Translations under genes and position numbers: made by a program
DNA from: Polytrichum commune
Taxonomy: Eukaryota; Streptophyta; Polytrichopsida; Polytrichales; Polytrichaceae
Length of the DNA: 64,000 bases
Direction: 5' to 3'
NCBI GenBank assembly: GCA_950295325.1
Contig: OX485804.1
Coordinates: 3,784,001-3,848,000 of the forward strand
Shown: positions 26,123 through 34,623 of the stretch, piece after piece
Layout: every line of letters begins with the position of its first letter
Numbering within the stretch: position 1 is the first letter of the stretch
The notes under the pieces: generated by a model
The model's input: the letters and a program-made list of their open reading frames with translations, nothing else
Told to the model about the DNA's origin: nothing
The model's database searches: none

Positions 26123-27199
26123 TTACTTCACATTATCTAACCAATATTGAAACAAAGCCTTTCTGATTCTATTTCCTGCACGGGCAGATGTTCTTTCTGA
26201 TGGTTCTCGATCTTCTGTTTCAGGGTACCTATCATTATTATTGGGCATGGTATCAATATAATCATGTGGTGACATTAGTTGTCTATCATTACAATTATAT
26301 CTACAAAAGTTATGTAGCACACAACAAGCAGTGATTACAATTGCAGCATATTTGACGTCAACATTTAGGTTTTTAAAATTCCCCACCTATTGTTAAGGAT
26401 ACCAAAGGTATTTTCAATTTTGACATTTTCTTGTCTAATACACTTATCAAAGGCATCTTGATCATCATGTCCAGACAACTTTGCATTGAAAGGCTTTTGA
26501 ATTTGTTGCAATAAAGGATAAGTTGAATCCCCAATAATATAGGGTTTTATAGTTTCACCTTCAATATTGATGTTAGGTTCTTGTAATATTCGCCTTCTCA
26601 TTAGTTTTTTTAAAAACGCTGATGATCACATGTGTGTAGCATCATGAGTGCCCTCCGGCACTGAAACACAAACATCCAAAAAATTTGATTACTATCACGT
26701 ATTCCTTGTAGCAATATTGTATGTACATCATGTCGACACTAATAATCTGGCAGAGTATATTTTTTTGGGGTTTCATGTATAATTTAACATGGGAGCCATC
26801 TATAGCACCACATATTTGAGGCAATTTAGTTATACGATGAAATCCACGTATGATATCTTTCAATTTTCTGCCAGTTGGAATACCAATAAATTGTGTATAT
26901 AATTTATCTTTGTCTACCAATGCATTACATATTAGCATCAAATACTTCAAAACTGCTGTTTCTCCAACGCCAAACATATTTCCAACGTTTTGGTTTGTTC
27001 CTGCATGAGCTAGTTTGTGAAGAACTATTGCAACTGTTTTCTGACCAATAACAAAATCTTTGTAATTTTTATTTTGATGTTCAATGTAAAGTTTCAAAAG
27101 ATCACAATGCTTAACGAATGTACTATATTTCATACGAAAATCTCTAAACCATATTTTATCTCGTATTTCATTATCCAGTAGATAATTTTTTTGATACAT
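26123..27199 (-). pseudogene. PIF/Harbinger transposase (DDE_Tnp_4), frameshifted
   Basis: Three minus-strand frames together give a HARBI1-like nuclease. The N-terminal part (27199-26642) has KDIIRGFHRITKLPQICGA and the first catalytic Asp in AIDGSHVKL. After frame changes near 26750-26640 come GTHDAT, YIIGDSTYPLL with the second Asp, and VKIENTFGILNNRWGIL with the Glu. The last frame (26386-26123) has AAIVITACCVLHNFC. All three catalytic residues are present, but at least two or three frame breaks inactivate it. The usual partner, a Myb/SANT protein, lies divergently at 28486-29640. Terminal inverted repeats could not be located. Confidence 0.85.
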
Positions 27200-27680
27200 G
27201 ACGTCCCATTGATGAATTGATTTTCGAAATGTCTACCACCGCCTTCTTGGCAATGTTTTTTTTCTTGACCTCTTAATTTAAAAAAAAATCCTAGCCATAG
27301 CACAAGAATAAAGGAACAATATTAGGGATATGTTCTTCATAGGAAACTTCAAATAACAACTTTACTTCCATATCCTATAATTTTGATAGAACTTACGTAA
27401 ACTATAAATCTAAAATATGAAATTATGTGAAGATCAAATGAACTTAATAACAAAAAAAAATACGGGAATTACATATAGTATTTTAAGGTCGGTAGTAAAA
27501 ATGTTTTTAAAAAAAGTACACAAAATATTGTTATGACATCACATTAGCATAGAGATGAAAGGACATAAAGATTTATATATAAAGATTTATTTTAAAAACA
27601 TGATATTTACAAAAAATAAATTTAATAATTAAACTAAAAATATCCTAAAAGTAAAAAAAACTTAAACCTATAAAAGCACT
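27200..27680. other. AT-rich spacer inside the PIF/Harbinger element
   Basis: Very AT-rich, no coding potential. It separates the transposase from the inserted hAT-like element. Confidence 0.5.
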
Positions 27681-27688
27681 AGACCAAT

Positions 27689-28353
27689 CAGGGTTGTCTA
27701 TACCGACGTCATGACGGTGTCGTGCCGTCATGACGTGTCGTGTCGTGACGGACCCCTCCGTCACGACACAATAGGGTCCATGTAGGGTCAACCTAGGGGA
27801 AAGTTAGTAGGGTGGGTAAAATACTTACCTTCTTGCCAAGGTGGCGTCCTATGTGGCAGAAAAGGCCGACGTGGACGTGGATATGCCTAGCACTAGATAA
27901 ACCATTTTGCCATTATGTTTATCATTCTGTTAAAATCAAAGTAGTAAAATATGACTAAGGAGGGTGTGGGGCGGACGGGGGTGGGGGGGTGGGCGTACGG
28001 GGGGGAAACGGAGCGGACGGGGGCGGACGGGGGGGGGGGAACGGGGGCGGACGGGGGCGGGAACGGATGCGGACGGGGGGGAACGGGGGCGGGAATGGGT
28101 GCGGACGGGGGGGCGGACGGGCGCTAGTAATTTTTCCCCACTTTACCTCTACTTTGCTAACATGTCATCACACGTGGACATCTTACATCCTACGTGTCCG
28201 AAATGGGGTAATGTAATTACATACAGAATTCGGTAAAATTCAAGTCCGTCAGGATAAAGACAACATCCGGCATAATGTCGTGACGGATACGTGTCGTGAC
28301 GGCACGACATTATGCCGAGATTAGTGTCCATCGCGACATAATAGACAACCCTG
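27689..28353 (+). mobile_element. hairpin-ended hAT-like non-autonomous element, copy 1
   Basis: Ends CAGGGTTGTCTAT and ATAGACAACCCTG form a terminal inverted repeat. Flanks AGACCAAT (27681-27688) and AGATCAAT (28354-28361) are an 8-bp target duplication with one mismatch, typical of hAT elements. Near each end is a strong hairpin: TGTCGTGACGGA (27741-27752) pairs with 27757-27768, and CGGCATAATGTCGTG (28268-28282) pairs with 28303-28317. The core is a G-rich tandem tract. A second copy in opposite orientation lies at 61594-62191. There is no transposase inside, so it would depend on an autonomous hAT. Confidence 0.93.
27962..28130 (+). repeat. G-rich tandem tract (GGGGCGGAC units)
   Basis: Irregular repeats of GGGGGCGGACGG and GGGGGCGGGAACGG. 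The many G-runs could form G-quadruplexes. Open frames rich in glycine through here are artefacts of the repeat. The matching region of copy 2 is the C-rich complement interrupted by a 36-bp A-run. Confidence 0.9.
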
Positions 28354-28485
28354 AGATCAATAGATAGTTACATAGTGCTTTGTTGTTGATAAGGTGTGAT
28401 ATACATATTCCATTTGTTTTCATTGTTATGTTATAAATTATAGAATATTTTTTTTTTTTTCATTTAAAGTTAACATTAAAAGATC

Positions 28486-29610
28486 ATGACTAGACCTACA
28501 GGAGGTGATGGGTCTCGAGAACGAAGTTCAAGTCGTAATAGAAGAGTCCTTGCAAATCCAAATGTTGTACATGGAGTTTCTAGAAGTCAAGTTATCAGTA
28601 GAGGTCAAGCTGTTGCTAGTCATAGAGAAGCTTTTGTTATGGCACATGACATAATTGCTGAAGACAACAATGAAGACACCGTAGTTGAAGAACTTTAAGA
28701 TGAAGAAGGAAATCGTTTCGACATTGCAATTTGGACCGATGAATTGACCTCTTCCATTTTAGAAAAATATGAAAATTTTTATTTTTATAAAGATAGGTGC
28801 CCTAATTTATCCAAGAACATGTGGAAAATCATAGTTGATCATATTAATGAAATTTCTACGGAATGATCATTTACAGAGAAGCAAGTGAAGTCTACGATTG
28901 ATACAGTGAAGAAGAGATATAAAATTATCAAAGAGAAGAAATCACAGTCCGGAACTGGAACATTTGAAGCTATTTCGTGGTCACCTTATGATGTTTATGA
29001 TAGACTTTGGGTTGTTACTCCAAAAACAAGTGGGATTTCAGGTGGTATGGATGCAGGTCAATCATGTAGACCTGTTGTGGTGGTAACTACAGATTGACAT
29101 TCTTTTGCAAATCCAAGTGAAACGTCCACAGAAGTATTTGATCTGAATGTTAAAATGAAAAATGATGAACATGAAGAACTAGAAGAAAATAGAAGCCATG
29201 TTCAAAGAACTCAAGGTACTGGAACAAGTGTTGAAGCTGTTGATAGAAGAACTGGAACACCTGCACCAACCAATCCATCCAATAGCCACATAGTTGATGC
29301 TAATGTTGCTGGTCAAATGACATCAGAGAACCGAAAACAACCTGAACTTGATCAAGAAAATCAATATTTGGCGAATGCATTGTCAGGATTTGCTGCATTA
29401 TATGATAAAAGTGAGCAGTCAAGGATGGAACAAATGCAACAATTTTAAACTTTCAGGATACAAGCTATTGCTGAAGCTACCAAGGCCACTCTTGAATCGC
29501 AAGAGAGGGCACCAAAGGATATAATTGAATCTAAGGAAATGATGCAACGACAAAGAATACAACTTGAAATGCTGATTAAAAAAAATGTGAAGAATTTCAA
29601 AAGCAATTGA
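28486..29610 (+). pseudogene. Myb/SANT-like partner gene of the PIF/Harbinger element, four in-frame stops
   Basis: One continuous frame from ATG 28486 encodes a Myb/SANT-like DNA-binding region (IWTDELTSSILEKYENFYFY, NLSKNMWKIIVDHINEI, KQVKSTIDTVKKRYKIIKEK, ISWSPYDVYDRLWV). A Gln/Glu-rich coiled tail follows (SRMEQMQQF, ESKEMMQRQRIQLEML). It is cut by stops at 28696 (TAA), 28864 (TGA), 29095 (TGA) and 29446 (TAA) with no frameshift before about 29580. Every stop is one C-to-T change from CAA or CGA. Such proteins bind transposon ends and bring the transposase into the nucleus in Harbinger systems. Confidence 0.8.
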
Positions 29611-29699
29611 TGGAACTAAAAGAGAATTTGAGGCGCAAGTAATGAGGACATGAAAATAAAAATAAATTATAATATGTAATTTTGTATAGATAAAACTTT

Positions 29700-29855
29700 G
29701 ATATTGTAATATAACTACACCTAGTTGTCATCCTACGATGACGAGGCGTCCTCAACGACGAGGCTAATTGATAATATGATATTGTAAAGTAACTACACCT
29801 AGTTTACATCCTACGACGACGAGGCGTCCTCAACGACAAGGCTAATTGACAATGT
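29700..29855 (+). repeat. two tandem 78-bp repeats
   Basis: Units 29700-29777 and 29778-29855 share GATATTGTAA, AACTACACCTAGTT, ACGAGGCGTCCTCAACGAC and AGGCTAATTGA. A partial third start (GATATCTAATG) follows. Similar words occur near 42250-42320, on the other side of the long retrotransposon, so these may be terminal sequences of that element. Confidence 0.8.
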
Positions 29856-29995
29856 GATATCTAATGTATACCATGATGACGAGGGGCATGAGTTAGCATG
29901 AGGAAGGGTGAAACATAGGGACACATTGTGTGTGTATAAGGTAGATGAGTCTTAGTACTAATTGTGTGTTTCGCATCACATGAGAAGTGCGTGCA

Positions 29996-30002
29996 TATAT
30001 AA
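29996..30002 (+). promoter_or_regulatory. possible TATA box
   Basis: TATATAA in a mixed context at the start of the GC-richer leader. It could place a start site near 30030 upstream of the retrotransposon leader. There is no independent support. Confidence 0.25.
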
Positions 30003-30029
30003 GTGTGTCCATTGAGACTCGAGATTGGG

Positions 30030-31492
30030 CGTGAAACCGGCGTTGTGAGTGGCGAGAAGGGCCTGCAGGGCCTCGGTGAGGTGAACCCTTAGAAACTCGA
30101 AAGGCTGCTGGAGGCTAGGGAGTGGGAAAGTTGAAGCGGCACAGTGTGTTGCTCCTCAACATTTCCCTAGCCACCCACCTCTTGAGGAACTGAAGGGACA
30201 CCCTGCTCCGAGCCCGATCTCACACCTCAACATAAATACCCAATGTAGGCTACCCACACACCCACTTCGAAGGCAACAGAGCCACAGAGAGGAGAGACAG
30301 ATACCACACTTGTCGAAGTAGCTGCCGGAGACAAGAAGAGGGATTCGAAGTCTTGACCAGATCCACAGAGAAGAAACATACACTATAGTTACCGAAAGGA
30401 GCTGCCGGAGGAGGTAACTGGGATTCAAAGCCTTGCCGAAGGAGCTGTCGAGAGGCCACACCGAAATACGATCGCCGAAACTCAGATTTGAGCCATCACC
30501 GGCACCACAGTAGCACGTGTATCTTCGTAGTCTCACTGTTAGTATAGAAACCTTCAAGTATTAGCCTAGATCTACAGAGGACTCACTAGAATACAAATTC
30601 ACTGAGAGAAGACAAAAGAGGTGACAGAGAGGCGACTAGATCTACTGCTGCCGAAGGAGTTGCAAGAAGCGAAGCCGTGATCCGGAGGCCTGCCGCAGGA
30701 GCTGTCGGGACCACACCGAACTCACTGAATCTCAGCGCACCGAATTTACCGAACTCCGAAACTCAGCACATCGGAACCCAGATCACCGAACTCAGATCAC
30801 CGCCGAATACACCGAACCCTACCACCGAACACACTGAAGATTGTCGTTGCTGCTGGGAAAAATTATTGCTGCTACTGTGTCCATTGCGACTGTCGCTGCT
30901 GGAAGCGGATGTAGCAGCACGGGGAGACTCAACAGACACCAGGCGACCGAAGTGGGAGAAAGGAGCTGCGTAGACAGGCATCACCGGAAAACTGCAGAAA
31001 GCTAAGCAGTTGGAGCCTAAGGTGAACTTACCAGAGCCGAAAGTAAACATCAGCTAGCCGAAATCACCTGACCGAACCAAGAGAGACAGAAGAGCATTAC
31101 GAGGCACACAACCATTGAACCAACAACGAAGGATAGAGGCACCACCGAGGCAACAAACGGGACAACGGGTGTCTAAAACTACTGCCGCTGCTACAGAGAA
31201 ATTTCCTACTGCTACTGGGTAAGCTTTGCTGATAGCGGACATAGCAACACTGAGCGACTCAACAGACACCAGGCGAGGTAGCTGTTGGAGCTGCTAAACA
31301 AAGGCGAGGAGCACCGTCACACACATTTGAAGCTGCTCAAGTTAAACCCGAGGAGCTGCCAGAAGCCAGGAGCAGCGGATCGGAGGTGCATCGCTAAGAG
31401 ACTTCCAGCACACCTGGGATTTCACTAACTAGAGCGGAGGAGCTGCGAAACTACAAAATTGCGGAGCTGCCTGCCACCTCCCTCGCTACCAG
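30030..31492 (+). other. retrotransposon leader with internal repeats
   Basis: GC-richer than its surroundings, with no long plus-strand frame. It repeats the theme CCGAAGGAGCTGCCGGAG at about 30310, 30395, 30440, 30645 and 30695. A second pair shares GACTCAACAGACACCAGGCGA at about 30927 and 31256 (one word per copy). It ends in CTACCAG before a GTAAGC donor at 31493. Probably 5' UTR and promoter of the element. Confidence 0.5.
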
Positions 31493-32063
31493 GTAAGCCT
31501 TCTCAGCCCTCCTCTCAAGCACACACTTAGAGCACACACTTAGAACACACACTTAGAGCACACACTTAATTAACAAACAAACTCTCTTGATTTCATAGTT
31601 GACACACACATAGGCACTTAGAAGCACACACATAAGATTAGTTAAGCACACAACACTTGTAATTTATTAGAAGTAGTAGTAGTTGCACCTAGTAATAAGC
31701 ACATAGAATTGCTAGTTATTGTTAGGTTAGATTAAAAATGAAGGTTGCAACCGCATCATGCCTTGTTCTCATGTGGCTCATTACCACACTATATTGGAAT
31801 AACTCTCACAGCGTCCTCTCTCACACTCTATGGAAATGTTATGCACAAGCATGTTTTACTGCTATACCTACATTTAAAGGAACATCTAACCGAATTGCAT
31901 GGTATTTTGTAAATAATGGTAAGCAACACACACACATAAATAATAACATCTTCCTAATACCCCCCCTACAAAGCCCACTTATTCATAAGTGGAAAGGGAA
32001 TGGGTTGAGGAGCAAAGAAAATGTACTGAAAACATGCAATAACAACATACTCTACTTTTGCAG
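31493..32063 (+). other. possible spliceosomal intron before ORF1
   Basis: Donor CAG|GTAAGC at 31493 and acceptor CTTTTGCAG ending 32063 bound an AT-rich stretch. The next bases are A then ATG (32065), which opens the conserved-looking part of ORF1 (MAYARSLEKS). Inside are four copies of a CACACACTTAGA-like 13-mer (31515-31568). If spliced, the frame starting at 31738 is not the true N-terminus. Confidence 0.45.
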
Positions 32064-33678
32064 AATGGCATATGCTCGTAGTCTTGAAAAGTCATTGGAT
32101 GGGGTAAAAGATATGGAAGTAACTCAAACAAAAAAGAGGACATCAAGTAATGCATGCCTAACTATTGTTGATAAAACTAAAAATCGGCCTAGCACACAAG
32201 GAAAATCCCTTCCGTTGTGGCTTGGATTCAAAGCAATGAATGCTTTGAATGCAAGCAACAAACTAGCAAAAGAAAACCATAAGAGTGTTAGTGAGCTAGT
32301 CAAAATGGGCATGTATGAAGGAGAAGCACTAGAATGCCAAGATAGTGTTGTCTCATACCCGTATGTACATCAAGAATTATGGCCTAGTATGAACAGCCTA
32401 GGTAAACAAAACTATCATCACACACAAATTCCTTCAGAGATAGAAACTTGTGATGGCTTTGCAATGGATTACCACGTAGCTTTATTCTTTGAATTAGATG
32501 AGATGATTATGCCCAAAGAGGAAGCACTTATAAGCATCACCAAAAGGTTGAATGAAATGAAAATCCCTCTAGGTGATGATATAAGTGACCCAATCGCTAT
32601 AATGTGCACACATGGAGGCAAGCAATGGTCGGGACATGCTAAAATACATTTAAAAAATATACAAGAAGATGGTATTCCCATGCATCTAGGACTTAGGCCA
32701 TTTATTATCCGGCTCCCGGATAATAAATTGCACAGAGGTAAAATTTGTAAGTCTTACGACACCATTGCCTCAAGTGAGATGTTATCAGTCAAAATTACCA
32801 CTGATAGCATCAAAGATGAGACATGGTACAAAGTATTTGATGAAGTGGTAAAAGAAGGATTTCATAGAGGGCACAATTTTGAAATTACCCATGTGCGAAA
32901 AGGGGAAAGTCACAACTTTGCTTGGATCGTTGCAACTAGCCCGGAACAAGTAGAAAATATAAGAAAGAACAAAATAACATTCGGGCATGAAAGCATTGAT
33001 GTTACGATAGGAAAACCCTCGGGCGACGACTTAGCTAAAAAGAATGCACTCATCCTCATTGCAAAAAATTTAAATAGATTAAAACCTAAAGAGGTCCTTG
33101 AAACCGAAATAAGGGCATGCATGGGTGAGAAAAACGTCTTAAACATCTTCTTTAAAACGGATGACAAAGGCAAACTCACCGGTGTATGCAATGTGCAATG
33201 TTTAAGTGCGGCGGTCTATAAAAATTTTGTAAAAAAGAATCATAAAATATATAATAAATATGTCGAATTTGCTCCTCACCCAAAAAGCTTAGATGGGATA
33301 TCTAAACCTTCGGGAGAGGAGCTTACACGACTAGGCTTTAACGATATGAACACCGCGTTAGCAAACACCGTAGAAGCCATGGAAAATGCCCCATCCAATG
33401 GACTAAGAAAGAAAGACATACACCAAATGGTTGAGGAAGCTGTGGCCAAAGGGACCGCTATAGTGAGAGATGAGATGCAAACCATGGAGACTCGCTTAAC
33501 AAGCCAAGCGAAAAACTTTGCAATATACGCGGCAAAAAATGCAGCTAGGGCACTCAAAAAAGACATGGCCACACTCCGACAGGCCCTCACCAAAACCATG
33601 GCAGCCTCGGACTCCTCGGAAATGCTCGACAAAGAAGACTCATCAAGCGACAAGGAAGATTTAATGGCGATAAACTAA
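31738..33678 (+). CDS. retrotransposon ORF1 protein, RRM-like
   Basis: Open frame of 646 codons with ATG at 31738. The first 109 residues are hydrophobic then low-complexity and may be an artefact of reading through an intron; the better start is 32065 (537 residues). The segment around residues 434-525 (NALILIAKNLNRLKPKEVL to KYVEFAPHPKSLDG) has the alternating pattern of an RRM fold. A preceding segment (LSVKITTDSIKDETWYKVFD, ITHVRKGESHNFAWIVATS) may be a second such fold. The C-terminus is alpha-helical and ends in an acidic Ser/Asp tail. ORF1 proteins of non-LTR elements bind element RNA as chaperones. There is no CCHC knuckle. The frame is intact, unlike ORF2. Confidence 0.7.
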   Translation: MKVATASCLVLMWLITTLYWNNSHSVLSHTLWKCYAQACFTAIPTFKGTSNRIAWYFVNNGKQHTHINNNIFLIPPLQSPLIHKWKGNGLRSKENVLKTCNNNILYFCRMAYARSLEKSLDGVKDMEVTQTKKRTSSNACLTIVDKTKNRPSTQGKSLPLWLGFKAMNALNASNKLAKENHKSVSELVKMGMYEGEALECQDSVVSYPYVHQELWPSMNSLGKQNYHHTQIPSEIETCDGFAMDYHVALFFELDEMIMPKEEALISITKRLNEMKIPLGDDISDPIAIMCTHGGKQWSGHAKIHLKNIQEDGIPMHLGLRPFIIRLPDNKLHRGKICKSYDTIASSEMLSVKITTDSIKDETWYKVFDEVVKEGFHRGHNFEITHVRKGESHNFAWIVATSPEQVENIRKNKITFGHESIDVTIGKPSGDDLAKKNALILIAKNLNRLKPKEVLETEIRACMGEKNVLNIFFKTDDKGKLTGVCNVQCLSAAVYKNFVKKNHKIYNKYVEFAPHPKSLDGISKPSGEELTRLGFNDMNTALANTVEAMENAPSNGLRKKDIHQMVEEAVAKGTAIVRDEMQTMETRLTSQAKNFAIYAAKNAARALKKDMATLRQALTKTMAASDSSEMLDKEDSSSDKEDLMAIN

Positions 33679-34620
33679 ATAAACTCAACACTTCAATACC
33701 AAAAAAATACCAACAAAAACAAAATAAAAAGGTATTTATAAATACCCCCCTCAAACAAAAAATACTTATCAAAAAATCAAAAAATAAAAACAAAACTAAT
33801 CATACACAAAAATATATAAAACCAATACATATCACAACACTTAAAATACTTACCCCTAACCTTATTAAAATATTTATCTCAACTCTTGAACAAAATCCCT
33901 TAAAACCATATACCAAAACAACTATATACCAAACCAAATACCAAATCAAATACCAAAATCCAACCAAACCACAAATCAAACACCAATCCAAATACCTACA
34001 TCTTTCCAAATACCAACACCAAATAAAATACCAAATCAAACACCAAAAGCAAACCGAATACCAAATCAAATACCAAATCAAATTCCAATACCAAATCAAA
34101 TACCTACTCCAAATCATATACAAAACCAAGTACCAACACCAAAACAAACACCAAAACATATACCAAACTAAATACCAAACCCAATACCAATATCTAAATC
34201 AATACCCAACCAGATATCAACACAACCACCCACAACTATACCAGCACCAAAACCACCACCAACACCAATATAAATACCACACCCAAAACCCAAAACTAAC
34301 AACTAAACTCCTTGTGACACACAACTACCATCCAATATTACCTAGCTTATATTTCACAAGCAAATACATACTTACACAAAATCGCAAAATGACCGACTCA
34401 AAAGTTAAACACTACCACGAACACTACTTCATCAACAACAACGCTATAATAAAATATTACACAATAACACTAAATACCATACAAAAAACACATATAAACA
34501 CAATATTCAATAATACTCCAACTAAAATAAAAACCAAAACCAAATCACTTACCAAACACGTCAAAATTAATAACCAAACAACACAACACAACAAATAATA
34601 AACCTACAAAACACCACCAA
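33679..34620 (+). repeat. A/C-rich, G-depleted spacer between ORF1 and ORF2
   Basis: About 0.95 kb made almost wholly of A and C with irregular repeats of CAAATACCAA and AAACCAAATACC (densest 33890-34270). G is very scarce on the plus strand. Near 34340-34470 the plus strand reads YFTSKYILTQNRK and HYFINNNAI, a decayed duplicate of the segment before the 2A motif in ORF2 (TTKFILNKYKK, GYYFINKLT). Confidence 0.85.
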
Positions 34621-34623
34621 CTA

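Noticed and set aside
27964-28236. Glycine/arginine-rich frames
   Set aside because: They arise from the G-rich tandem tract inside a non-autonomous hAT-like element.
30156-31269. Minus-strand frames opposite the retrotransposon leader
   Set aside because: Low-complexity Leu/Ser/Val frames from repeated GC-rich DNA; no domains, and antisense to the element.
31738-31797. Signal peptide at the ORF1 N-terminus (MKVATASCLVLMWLITTLYW)
   Set aside because: It probably lies in a possible intron; secretion makes no sense for a retrotransposon RNA-binding protein. Kept only as an alternative start.
33800-34159. Minus-strand Trp/Tyr/Cys-rich frame
   Set aside because: It is the complement of the A/C-rich spacer repeats; composition explains the residues.
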